Shown here: piece by piece, positions 25,298 through 33,717 of the stretch
Layout of the letters: each line of letters opens with the position of its first letter
Numbering within the stretch: position 1 is the first letter of the stretch
From: Actinomadura madurae
Lineage (GTDB): Bacteria > Actinomycetota > Actinomycetes > Streptosporangiales > Streptosporangiaceae
Assembly: GCF_900115095.1 (NCBI RefSeq)
Contig: NZ_FOVH01000006.1
Coordinates: 310,001 to 374,000 of the forward strand
Direction of reading: 5' to 3'
Length of the DNA stretch: 64,000 nt
The notes under the pieces: generated by a model
What the model saw: only the letters and a program-made list of their open reading frames with translations
The model's database searches: none
What the model was told of the DNA's origin: nothing
Translations under genes and position numbers: made by a program

Positions 25298-26514
25298 CAG
25301 GCGGCCACCCCGCTCAGGGCGGCGGCGCGCTGGTACACCTCGGCCGTGCCGGCGGCCACGCGCGCCCACGAGTACCGCTCGCGCGCCCGGCCGGCGCTCG
25401 CGAACCCCATCGCGGCGCGCGCCGCCGGGTCGTCCAGCAGGGCCCGGATCGCGGCGGCGGCCCCTTCCGGGTCGCGCGGCGGGACGAGGGCCCCGGTGAC
25501 ACCGTCGGCGACGGTGTCGAGGTGGCCGCCGACGGCGCTCGCCACCACCGGGACGCCGCAGGCCATGGCCTCCAGCGGCACCATGCCGAACGGCTCGTAC
25601 CAGGGCAGCGTGACCACGAGGCTCGCCGACCGCAGCAGCGGCGGGACCGCGTCGCGGCCGAGCCTGCCGAGGAACTCCACCCGCGAGGAGACGCCCGCGT
25701 TCCGCGCCACCTTCCGCAGCCTGCGCACCTCCGGGTCGCGGTTCAGCTCACCGTGCGGCGGGCCGCCGGCGATCGTGAGCACGGCGTCCGGGAGATGCGC
25801 CAGCGCGCGGATCGCCGTGTCGACGCCCTTGCGCTCGACGAGCCGCGACAGCACCACCAGCCGGTGCCGCCCGCCCTCGCCGGACGCGGGGCCCTCGGGG
25901 GTGAACAGGTCCAGGTCGACCCCGCACGGCACCACCCGGACGCGGTCGCGGGGCACGCCCATCGCCGCCAGCTCGGCGACCTCGTCCGAGCAGGTCGCGA
26001 TGACGGAGTCGGCGCCGCGCCCGATCGCGCGCTCCAGCCGGATGCGCGAGGCGGGGCTGGTGTCCCCGCCGCCCTGGTGGCGGCGCTTGACCGTGCCGAG
26101 CGCGTGGTAGGTCTGCACCACCGGAACGCGCCGCGCCCCGGCCGGCTGCGCGGCCTGGATCGCGGCGAGGCCGCTCATCCAGAAATGGGCGTGCGCGACG
26201 TCCGGCGGGTCCGCCGCCCAGCGCCGCTCCAGGTACGTCCCGAAGTCGCGCATCCAGGGGAGCAGGTCGTCCTTGGCGACGTGCTCGGGCGGGCCCGCCG
26301 GCACGTGCTCGACGGTCGCGCCGGGCGCGAGCCGCACCCGCTCGGGCAGGTCGCGGGAGTCCCGCCGGGTGTAGACGGTGACGTCGTGCCCTTGGCGGCC
26401 GAGCTCGGTGGCCAGTTCCGCGACGAACACGTTCTGCCCGCCGCCGTCGGCCCCGCCGAGGCCGCCGTCGGCGGCGAGCGGGCTGGCGTGCTCGGAGATC
26501 ATGGCAATCCTCAT
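25297..26514 (-). CDS. Glycosyltransferase family 4
   Basis: A 405-residue GT-B retaining glycosyltransferase. The N-terminus MRIAMISEHASPLA followed by a Gly-rich GGQNVFVAELATEL loop is like MshA/sucrose-synthase type GT4 enzymes. The C-terminal domain has VLSRLVERKGVDTAI and the donor-site EPFGMVPLEAMACGVPVV (E-x7-E). ATG 26514 is coupled to the gene before it. Donor and acceptor cannot be predicted; activated heptose, xylose or a common hexose are all possible in this cluster. Confidence 0.88.
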   Translation of the reverse strand: MRIAMISEHASPLAADGGLGGADGGGQNVFVAELATELGRQGHDVTVYTRRDSRDLPERVRLAPGATVEHVPAGPPEHVAKDDLLPWMRDFGTYLERRWAADPPDVAHAHFWMSGLAAIQAAQPAGARRVPVVQTYHALGTVKRRHQGGGDTSPASRIRLERAIGRGADSVIATCSDEVAELAAMGVPRDRVRVVPCGVDLDLFTPEGPASGEGGRHRLVVLSRLVERKGVDTAIRALAHLPDAVLTIAGGPPHGELNRDPEVRRLRKVARNAGVSSRVEFLGRLGRDAVPPLLRSASLVVTLPWYEPFGMVPLEAMACGVPVVASAVGGHLDTVADGVTGALVPPRDPEGAAAAIRALLDDPAARAAMGFASAGRARERYSWARVAAGTAEVYQRAAALSGVAA

Positions 26515-27506
26515 CGCGTTACCTCCTGGAGAGTTCGCCGCCAGTCCCGCAGGAAGCGCGGCAGGCCGTACCGGTCGACGGCGAAGGCCCGCGCCTCCTT
26601 GCCCATCTGGCGCGCGTGCGGCGGGTCGGAGGCCAGGGCCCGCGCCGCGTCCGCCAGGGCGGCGACGCGCGTGGACAGCACCCCGGCCTCGGGTGGCACC
26701 GCCTCGACCGCCTCGGTGGTGGCGAGCGCCACCACGGGCAGGCCGAGCATCATGGCCTCGATCAGGGTGAGGCCGAGGGACGTCCACCGGTAGGGGTGGA
26801 CGTAGACGCGGCGGCGGGCGAGCTCCTCGTGCATGCTCGCCTGCGGCAGGTCCTCGAACGTCCAGAGCGACTCGGGCGGGATGCCGAGGCGTTCGGGGAC
26901 GCCCGCGACGTTCATGCCGAACAGGTCGAGGGGGACGGCGGCGGCCAGCTCGGCGAGCAGGTCGGTGCCGCAGACGCGGCCCCGGCGCAGCGGGTCGTTG
27001 ATGACGGCGCCGGCCCGCGGCATGTCGGCGGTGTACCGGTAGCCGGGGTCGACGACGCCGTGCTCGATGACCGTGGTCGGCGCCCGGCCGCAGTTCCAGA
27101 ACAGCTGGTTGAAGTGGGTGACGTGCACGACGGGGATGTCGGAGCGGTCGTGCAGGAAGTGCCGGCTGTCCGGGACGACCTCCTCCGGGAGCCCGATGTC
27201 GGACGGGGTGCGGCGGGGCGTGTCGTGCTCGACGTAGACGGCGGGGACGTCCCTTCCCGGGCGGCGCCCGAGCCACTTCTCGGCGAGCCGCAGTTCGTGC
27301 GGGCGCTGCAGGACGACCGCGTCGACGTCCTCGTCGCGGAGCCGCTCCGGCGGGACCTCGATCGCGCGGTCCGGCCAGTGGAAGGTGTCGGGGCGGCCCT
27401 TGCCGTCCGGTCCGCGGTCGGGCGTGACGGGGACGAGCGTGGTCTGCGGGCCGTGCACGAACGACGTCGCCCACGAGCCGTGCACGTGCCACATCAGGAC
27501 TCTCAT
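26511..27506 (-). CDS. Glycosyltransferase (GT4-like)
   Basis: A 331-residue protein with a diverged GT-B fold. The N-terminal part (MRVLMWHVHGSWATSFVHG) and VTHFNQLFWNCGR differ from common GT4 enzymes, but the C-terminal region has YVHPYRWTSLGLTLIEAMMLGLPVV, the E-x7-E donor segment. It starts with an ATGA overlap after the GT9 gene. Donor unknown; it belongs to the glycan operon. Confidence 0.8.
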   Translation of the reverse strand: MRVLMWHVHGSWATSFVHGPQTTLVPVTPDRGPDGKGRPDTFHWPDRAIEVPPERLRDEDVDAVVLQRPHELRLAEKWLGRRPGRDVPAVYVEHDTPRRTPSDIGLPEEVVPDSRHFLHDRSDIPVVHVTHFNQLFWNCGRAPTTVIEHGVVDPGYRYTADMPRAGAVINDPLRRGRVCGTDLLAELAAAVPLDLFGMNVAGVPERLGIPPESLWTFEDLPQASMHEELARRRVYVHPYRWTSLGLTLIEAMMLGLPVVALATTEAVEAVPPEAGVLSTRVAALADAARALASDPPHARQMGKEARAFAVDRYGLPRFLRDWRRTLQEVTR

Positions 27507-28525
27507 CGGGCGGGCACCTCCTCCTCCGCCGGCGGGGCCTTGGCGACGACCTCGACGGCCGCCGCCACCTCCTCCGCGCCGACGGACGCCAGGCACGGGT
27601 GCCCGTCGACCGGGCACTCGCGGGCCCGGCTGTCCCGGCACGGAGCCCGCTGGTCGCCGAGCAGCGCCAGCGGGACGCCGAACGGCGCCCACCGCGCCGC
27701 CGGCACCGTGGGCGCGAACAGCGACACGACCGGCGTGCCCACGGCCGCCGCCAGGTGCGCCGGGCCGGTGTTGCCGGCGACGACGGCGCGCGCGCCCGCC
27801 AGCACGGACGCCAGCTCCGGCAGGCTCGTGCGCCCGCCGAGGTCGAGCCCGTCCTCGCCGGCGACCTGCGCGGTCAGCTCCTTCTCGTCCCGGTGGCCCG
27901 TCACGACCACCCGGTGCCCCGCCCCGGCCAGCAGCCGCACCGCCTTGGCGCAGTGCCCCGGCGGCCAGGCGCGCGCGGGCACCGAGGTGCCCGGATGCAC
28001 CACCACGTACCCGGGCCCGCCGGTGAGGTGGCCGGTGTCGGGCAGCGGCTCCCGGACGCGCAGCCGGGTGTCGGCGGGGGAGGGGAAGCCGGCGTCCTCG
28101 GCGAGCGCGAGCATGCGCAGCGGTTCGGGGACGTCGGAGTCCGGCCGGTGCCGCAGGTCGAGCAGCGAGCCCGGGTAGTCCTCGCTGATGCCGCCGATCC
28201 AGGGCGTCCCGGCGAGGCGCAGCAGCAGCGCGAGCGGCAGCGGCGACTGGTGGAAGGAGGTGAGGATCAGCGCCCGGTCGAACCCCCGCAGGTCCCGGAC
28301 GAGCCCGTCGATCGCGGCCCGCTCGACGGGGACGTGGTCGGGGTCGATCCACGGCGCGCGCCACTCGATGACGCGGTCGACGCCGGGCAGCAGGCCGGCG
28401 GCGGCGCGCCCGCGCGGCCCGCACAGCAGCACGACCTCGTCGGCGCGTCCGGCGACCGCCCGCACGGCGGGCCCGGCGAGCAGCACGTCGCCTAGGTTGT
28501 CCTGGCGTGCGACGAGGACCCTCAT
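27503..28525 (-). CDS. Glycosyltransferase family 9 (ADP-heptosyltransferase-like)
   Basis: A 340-residue GT9 enzyme, the second of the operon. Family marks: RQDNLGDVLLAGPAVRAV at the N-terminus, VVHPGTSVPARAWPPG in the donor site, and AGNTGPAHLAAAVGTPVVSLF near the end. It directly follows the fused GT2-GmhB gene (ATGA overlap) and, like its partner at 21683-22636, is the best candidate to use the heptose donor made by the operon. The C-terminal Cys cluster (APCRDSRARECPVDGHPC) is also seen in many GT9 proteins. Confidence 0.87.
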   Translation of the reverse strand: MRVLVARQDNLGDVLLAGPAVRAVAGRADEVVLLCGPRGRAAAGLLPGVDRVIEWRAPWIDPDHVPVERAAIDGLVRDLRGFDRALILTSFHQSPLPLALLLRLAGTPWIGGISEDYPGSLLDLRHRPDSDVPEPLRMLALAEDAGFPSPADTRLRVREPLPDTGHLTGGPGYVVVHPGTSVPARAWPPGHCAKAVRLLAGAGHRVVVTGHRDEKELTAQVAGEDGLDLGGRTSLPELASVLAGARAVVAGNTGPAHLAAAVGTPVVSLFAPTVPAARWAPFGVPLALLGDQRAPCRDSRARECPVDGHPCLASVGAEEVAAAVEVVAKAPPAEEEVPAR

Positions 28526-30051
28526 CGGCGCCGCCTTCCGCCGAGGACCAGATCGACGGCGGCGTCCAGCGTCGGCGCCGTCTCGGCCGCCAGCGCGATC
28601 TCGGCGGCGCGGGTCCGGCCGGTCGGGACGAGGATGCCGCGCGCCCCGGCCGCCGCGGCGGCCTCGACGTCGCCGCCGATGTCGCCGATGACGGCGCAGT
28701 CGGAGGGCGCCACGCCGAGCCGCTCGGCCGCGCGCTCGATCAGGCCCGGGCGCGGCTTGCGGCACCCGCACCCGTCGCCGCCGTCGTGCGGGCAGAACTC
28801 CCACACGTCGATGCGGCCGAGGATCTCCTCGACGCGGGCGTTGACGCGCCGCACGTCACCGGCCGTGAGGCGCCCCTTGGCGACGCCCGACTGGTTGGAC
28901 ACGACGCCGATCCGCACGCCGTGCCGGCGGAGCCGGTCGAGGGCGCGGCGGGCGCCGGGCATCGGTTCGACGCGGGCCGGGTCGCCGTTGTAGGGGACGT
29001 CCCTGATCAGGGTGTCGTCGCGGTCGAACAGCACGGCCCGCGGCCCGCCCCAGACCCGTGCCCGGCGGTGGACGGCGAGTCCCCGGAGCCGGTGCCGGAC
29101 GGCGACCGGCGGGATCACGGCGCTGGTGACGAGCATCGTCGTGACCTCGCGGGGTGTCTTCGGGCCCGGCCGGATCCGCTCGGCGGCGAACCGTGCCATC
29201 AGCGCCGTCCAGGCGGCTCCGGCGGCGAGCGCGACGGCCGCGCCGCCCCTGGCGCGAGGTGCCGCGGGGACGGCGGCCAAGGCGGCGAGCCCCGCCGCGG
29301 TGGTGAGGACGTGGCGGCGGAGGAGCCCCCGGCCCTCACCGGCCCTGGTACGCCACGACGTGCCGTGCACGCGCCACATGAGGACGTCGTCGGCGTTCCC
29401 GGCCTGGGCCCGCACCGACGCCCAGAACCCGGCCGGACGGACCGGGTGGGTCACCCGCCGCTCCCCGCGGACCAGCGCGTGGCCGGCGTCCAGCGCGCGG
29501 AGCGCGAGGTCGGCGTCCTCCCGGTAGGCGCGGCGGAACCGCTCGTCGAAGCCGCCGAGGCCGGCGAGGACGCGGCGGCGGTAGGCCATGTCGGCGGTGA
29601 TCCAGTCGGCGTCCGCGAGCCCCGCGGTGTTGCGCTCCCAGTCGGTCGGCGGCCGGTCGTCCGGCAGCGGGACGGTGACGCGGCCCTGCGAGCCGGCGGC
29701 CTCGGGCGGCAGGGCGGCCAGGTCGGCGGCCAGCCTGGCGGGCCACCCCGGTTCGGGCACGACGTCGTCGTCCAGGAAGGCGACCCACGGCGTCGTGGCG
29801 GCGCGCCAGCCGGCGTTGCGCGCGGCGGCGGGCCCGCGGCCCCCGGACCTGATCACCCGGATCTCCGGCCCCGCGGACGGCGGCAGCGGCAGCGGCGCGC
29901 CGGGCGCGGGGCGGTCGTCCACCACGATGATCTCGCGCGGCGCGGGTCCCGCCCCGCCCTCCGGGGAGGCGAGCAGCGCGTGCAGGGTCAGCCGCAGGCT
30001 CTCCCTGCCGAGGGTCGGGATGACCACGGTGATGACCACGGTGTGGTTCAT
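28522..30051 (-). CDS. Fusion: family 2 glycosyltransferase + GmhB-type heptose bisphosphate phosphatase
   Basis: A 509-residue two-enzyme protein. Residues 1 to about 240 are a GT2 (GT-A) transferase: TVVIPTLGRESL, AARNAGW, FLDDDVVP (metal-binding DDD) and GGFDERFRRAYREDADLALR. A hydrophobic Ala-rich stretch (about 250-330) follows. From about 340 there is a HAD-IIIA phosphatase: LFDRDDTL nucleophile, VSNQSG, and CPHDGGDGCGCRKPRPG, the zinc-binding Cys/His set of GmhB, then GDIGGD. GmhB removes the 7-phosphate of heptose bisphosphate between the two HldE steps. Start ATG 30051 overlaps the carbamoyltransferase stop. A sequencing join is unlikely because the frame and both domains are intact. 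Confidence 0.9.
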   Translation of the reverse strand: MNHTVVITVVIPTLGRESLRLTLHALLASPEGGAGPAPREIIVVDDRPAPGAPLPLPPSAGPEIRVIRSGGRGPAAARNAGWRAATTPWVAFLDDDVVPEPGWPARLAADLAALPPEAAGSQGRVTVPLPDDRPPTDWERNTAGLADADWITADMAYRRRVLAGLGGFDERFRRAYREDADLALRALDAGHALVRGERRVTHPVRPAGFWASVRAQAGNADDVLMWRVHGTSWRTRAGEGRGLLRRHVLTTAAGLAALAAVPAAPRARGGAAVALAAGAAWTALMARFAAERIRPGPKTPREVTTMLVTSAVIPPVAVRHRLRGLAVHRRARVWGGPRAVLFDRDDTLIRDVPYNGDPARVEPMPGARRALDRLRRHGVRIGVVSNQSGVAKGRLTAGDVRRVNARVEEILGRIDVWEFCPHDGGDGCGCRKPRPGLIERAAERLGVAPSDCAVIGDIGGDVEAAAAAGARGILVPTGRTRAAEIALAAETAPTLDAAVDLVLGGRRRR

Positions 30052-31688
30052 CGGGCGTGCACCTCCCGGCGCCTCACCACGAACGGTCCGATGGCGAGCA
30101 GGTCGACCGGCGCGGAGCCGAAGCACTCCAGCGCGTCGCGCGGGTCGTCCACCATGGGGCGGCCGGCGGTGTTCAGGCTGGTGTTCACCAGGACGGGCAG
30201 GCCGGTGCGGCGGCGGAACTCCTCCAGCAGGCGGTGCGCCAGCGGCTCGTCCTCCGCGGCGACCGTCTGGATGCGGGCGGTGCCGTCCACGTGCACGACG
30301 GCGGGGATCCGCTCGCGCCACTCCGGTCTCACCCGGTGCACGAAGAGCATGTACGGGCTCGGCAGCGGCCCCTCGAAGATCCCGGCCGCGTGCCCGAGCG
30401 CGACCATCGGCGCGATCGGCCGGAACTGCTCGCGGCCCTTGACGTCGTTGAGGCGCTCGACGTTGCCCGCGTGCCCGGGGTGGGCGAGGAGCGAGCGGTG
30501 CCCGAGCGCGCGGGGGCCGAACTCCGAGCGGCCCTGGAACCACGCCACGATCTCGTCGCGGGCCAGCGCGTCCGCCACGGTGGCGGCGAGGTCGTCCGGC
30601 CGCGCGTAGGGGATCCCGGCGGTGTCGAGCCGGGCGGCGATCTCCCGGTCGTCCCAGTGCCGGCCGAGGTCCGGGCCCGGCATCGCCGCGAGCGGGTCGC
30701 CCCCGGACCGGGCGATGTGGAGGGCGGCGCCGAGCGACGTGCCGGCGTCACCCGCCGCGGGCTGGACCCAGATGTCCTCGTAGGGGCCGGCCTCGGCCAG
30801 GCGGGTGTTCGCGACGCAGTTGAGCGCGACGCCGCCGGCGAGCATGAGGCGGCGGGAACCGGTCCGCCCGTGCAGCCATGCCGCGAGGTCGAGCAGCACC
30901 TCCTCCAGCCGCGCCTGGACGCTCGCCGCCAGGTCGGCGTGGTCGCGGGTCCATTCGCCGCCCGGCGCGCGGGCCTTCGCGAGGGCGCCCCAGTCGATCG
31001 GGGCGGCCGCGAAGCCCCCCTCGCCGGTCGCGCGCACGTGTTCGCGGAGCTCGTTCAGGAAGCGCGGCTCGCCGTAGGACGCCAGCGCCATGACCTTGTA
31101 CTCGTCGCTGGAGCGCAGGAAGCCGAGGTGCTCGGTGAGGTCCTCGTACATGAGGCCCAGCGAGTGCGGGAGGCGCTGGGCGTGCAGCGCTGTCAGGACG
31201 CCGCCCTCGTACGTCCCGGCCAGGTGCGAGTGCGACTCGCCGCGGCCGTCGAGGACCAGCACGTCCCCGTCGCCGGGCCGGGGGGCGGCGAGCGCCGCGG
31301 ACGCGGCGTGCGCCACATGGTGCGGGACGTACCGGACGATCCCGGGGTCGAGCCCCGGCAGGGCCGTCGCCAGGAAGTTCGGCGCGCGCCGCGCGTACAG
31401 GGTCCGCAGCCTTTCCCACTGCGTGTCGTGGCCGTCGAGACCGGGCTCCACAAGAGCGGGGTCGTAGGAGTAGGCGACGGCGTCGAGGTCGCCGGGTTCG
31501 AGCCCGGCGGATTCCAGGCACCACCGGGCGGCCTGCTCCGGCAGTTCCCATCCGGAGAACGGAACCGGGCGTTTCCCGTGCTTGCGGCGGCTGAAGCGCT
31601 CCTCTTCCGCCGCGGCGACGACGGTACCGTCCGACACCAGCGCGGCGGCCGGGTCATGGAAGATCGCGTTGATTCCGAGCACGCGCAT
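30048..31688 (-). CDS. Carbamoyltransferase, NodU/CmcH family
   Basis: A 546-residue ATP-dependent O-carbamoyltransferase that uses carbamoyl phosphate to decorate sugars or small molecules. The N-terminal Kae1-like domain has GINAIFHDPAAALV, HHVAHAASA (metal-binding histidines) and LDGRGE; the middle has LMLAGGVALNCVANTRL and QPAAGDAGTSLGAALH; the C-terminal YrdC-like part has EFGPRALGHRSLLA and VNTSLNTAGRPMV. First gene of the ten-gene minus-strand operon, so carbamoylation is probably part of the glycan or glycolipid it makes. Related enzymes act in nodulation factor, cephamycin and aminocoumarin pathways. Confidence 0.93.
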   Translation of the reverse strand: MRVLGINAIFHDPAAALVSDGTVVAAAEEERFSRRKHGKRPVPFSGWELPEQAARWCLESAGLEPGDLDAVAYSYDPALVEPGLDGHDTQWERLRTLYARRAPNFLATALPGLDPGIVRYVPHHVAHAASAALAAPRPGDGDVLVLDGRGESHSHLAGTYEGGVLTALHAQRLPHSLGLMYEDLTEHLGFLRSSDEYKVMALASYGEPRFLNELREHVRATGEGGFAAAPIDWGALAKARAPGGEWTRDHADLAASVQARLEEVLLDLAAWLHGRTGSRRLMLAGGVALNCVANTRLAEAGPYEDIWVQPAAGDAGTSLGAALHIARSGGDPLAAMPGPDLGRHWDDREIAARLDTAGIPYARPDDLAATVADALARDEIVAWFQGRSEFGPRALGHRSLLAHPGHAGNVERLNDVKGREQFRPIAPMVALGHAAGIFEGPLPSPYMLFVHRVRPEWRERIPAVVHVDGTARIQTVAAEDEPLAHRLLEEFRRRTGLPVLVNTSLNTAGRPMVDDPRDALECFGSAPVDLLAIGPFVVRRREVHAR

Positions 31689-31772
31689 GGGAGCCCCGTT
31701 TCGGTGCAGCGTTCGGTGATCCGGCGGGTGCCTTCGTCGTAGACACCGGCCTGGCGGTCTCGCCGGGGAAGT

Positions 31773-31792
31773 GAATCCCCTATAGGTGATTC
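31773..31792. promoter_or_regulatory. Inverted repeat in the divergent promoter of the glycan region
   Basis: GAATCCCC (31773-31780) and GGTGATTC (31785-31792) are an inverted repeat with one mismatch around TATA. It is in the middle of the relatively AT-rich 223-base gap between the carbamoyltransferase operon and the two divergent GT2 genes. Candidate shared operator; no regulator gene lies beside it. Confidence 0.4.
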
Positions 31793-31911
31793 GACATTGC
31801 CGGGAACCGTGGACCTAAACTCCGAAGTCAGAAAAGTCGCAGTTAGCCGAACTAGCAGGTCATGCGGTATTTGCACACATAGACCGGAATTCGGCGGGTA
31901 CTCGCGGATCC

Positions 31912-32799
31912 ATGCGCTTCACCATCGTTGTGATCACCCGGGACCGCCGCCGGTCCCTGCGCGCCGTCCTCTCCCGCGCGCGGGAGATCGGGGAGCGGGC
32001 GCCGGTCGTCGTGGTGGACAACGCCTCGCGGGACGGGACCGCCGGGGCCGTCGCCGCGGAGTTCCCGGAGGCGACGCTGGTCCGGTCGCCGCGCAACCTC
32101 GGCGCCGTCGCCCGCAACCTCGCCGCCGACCACGTCCGCACCCCGTACATGGCGTTCTGGGACGACGACACCTGGTGGGAACCGGAGGCGCCCTCCCGCG
32201 CCGCCCGCCTGCTGGACGCGCACCCGCGGCTCGCCGTGGTCACCGGGCGGATCCTGGTGGAGCCCGGCGGGCGCGAGGACCCGATCGTGCCCGAGCTGCG
32301 GCACTCGCCCGTCCCCGGGCCGCCGTGGCTGCCGGGCCCCGCGCTCGGGTCGTTCCTCGCCGGCGCGTCCATGGTCAGGACGGACGCGTTCCGCGCGGCT
32401 GGCGGGTTCTCGGCCCGGCTATGGCTGGGCGGAGAGGAGGAACTGCTCAGCGCGGACCTGATGGCGCTCGGATGGCACCTGTGCTTCGCCGAGGACGTCG
32501 TCGTCCACCACGAGCCGTCCCGGCTCCGCGAACCCCATCTCCGGCGCCGCCACGGCATCCGCAACACGCTCTGGTTCACCTGGCTGCGCCGCCCGCTGCC
32601 CACCGCCGCGCGCCGCACGGTCGGCCTGCTGCGCACCCTGCCGCGCGACCGCGTCACGGCCGCGGCCCTCGCCGAGGCCGCCGCCGGGTTCGCCTGGGTG
32701 GCCCGCGAGCGCAGGACGCTGCCGCGCGACGTCGAGGCCCGGCTCCGCAGCCTGGAGACGTCCCAGCGAGAATCCACCGCCCGCCGCTACGTCAGCTAG
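31912..32799 (+). CDS. Family 2 glycosyltransferase
   Basis: A 295-residue GT-A enzyme: VVITRDRRRSL, VVDNASRDGT, PRNLGAVARNLAA, the metal-binding WDDDTWW near residue 85, GSFLAGASMVR and LWLGGEEELL. The C-terminus is rich in basic residues with WLRRPLP. It is transcribed away from the carbamoyltransferase operon and followed ten bases later by a paralogue, suggesting it works with that operon. Donor and acceptor unknown. Confidence 0.88.
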   Translation: MRFTIVVITRDRRRSLRAVLSRAREIGERAPVVVVDNASRDGTAGAVAAEFPEATLVRSPRNLGAVARNLAADHVRTPYMAFWDDDTWWEPEAPSRAARLLDAHPRLAVVTGRILVEPGGREDPIVPELRHSPVPGPPWLPGPALGSFLAGASMVRTDAFRAAGGFSARLWLGGEEELLSADLMALGWHLCFAEDVVVHHEPSRLREPHLRRRHGIRNTLWFTWLRRPLPTAARRTVGLLRTLPRDRVTAAALAEAAAGFAWVARERRTLPRDVEARLRSLETSQRESTARRYVS

Positions 32800-32809
32800 G
32801 AGACCGGCC

Positions 32810-33652
32810 GTGCCCGACGCGAATGACGCCGATGTGACCGTCGTGGTCGCGACCCGCGACCGCGCCGGGGAGCTGCGCCGCAGCCTCCGCCGCCACACGG
32901 CCCCGGTGATCGTGGCCGACAACGCCTCCACCGACGGCACCCCGGCCGTGGCCGAGGCGGCCGGGGCCACCGTCCTCCGGCTGCCGCGCAACCGGGGCGC
33001 CGCCGCCCGCAACGCGGGGGCCCAGCGCGCCTCCACCCGCTACGTCGCGTTCGCCGACGACGACTCCTGGTGGGCGCCCGGCGCACTGGAGCGGGCCGTG
33101 GAGATCCTCGACGCCCATCCCCGGACGGCGCTGCTCGCCGCGCGGGTGCTCGTCGGCGAGGAGGAGCGGCCGGAGCCGGTGTCCGAGGAGATGGCCCGCG
33201 CGCCCCTCGGCCGCCCGGACGGGCTCCCCGGACCGGCCGTCCTGGGCTTCCTCGCCTGCTCCGTCGTCGTCCGCCGGGACGCCTTCCTCGACGCCGGCGG
33301 CTTCTCCGACGTCCTGCACTTCGGCGGCGAGGAGGAGCTGCTCGCGCTCGACCTGGCCGCCGCCGGGTGGGGGCTCGCCTACGTCCCGGAGCTGGTCGTC
33401 CACCACCATCCGTCCGCGCTGGGCCGCGACCCGGCCGCCCGCCGGCGGCGGCAGGCCCGCAACCGGCTGCTGACCGCGTGGCTGCGGCGCCCGCTCCCGG
33501 TGGTCGCGCGCACCGCCGCGTCCGCCCTCGGCAGCCGGGACGGCCGCGCCGCCCTGGCCGGCGCGGCGCGGGCGCTGCCCGCCCTCGCCGGCGCCCGCCG
33601 CCCCGTCCCGCCGGCGGTGGAGGCCGCCCGCGCCCGGCTGAGCGGGTACTGA
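32810..33652 (+). CDS. Family 2 glycosyltransferase (paralogue of the preceding gene)
   Basis: A 280-residue GT-A enzyme sharing the whole layout of its neighbour: VVVATRDRAGEL, ADNASTDGTP, PRNRGAAARNAGA, ADDDSWW, GGFSDVLHFGGEEELL and WLRRPLP. The pair clearly arose by duplication but has diverged throughout. GTG 32810 follows TAGGAG that overlaps the stop of the first gene, so they are co-translated. They probably add two related sugar units. Confidence 0.88.
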   Translation: MPDANDADVTVVVATRDRAGELRRSLRRHTAPVIVADNASTDGTPAVAEAAGATVLRLPRNRGAAARNAGAQRASTRYVAFADDDSWWAPGALERAVEILDAHPRTALLAARVLVGEEERPEPVSEEMARAPLGRPDGLPGPAVLGFLACSVVVRRDAFLDAGGFSDVLHFGGEEELLALDLAAAGWGLAYVPELVVHHHPSALGRDPAARRRRQARNRLLTAWLRRPLPVVARTAASALGSRDGRAALAGAARALPALAGARRPVPPAVEAARARLSGY

Positions 33653-33717
33653 CGTTTGCCGCGGCCGCCCCGGGTATCCGCCGTGGACAGGCTCGCCGGA
33701 ACCGGAGGGAGGCGCCG

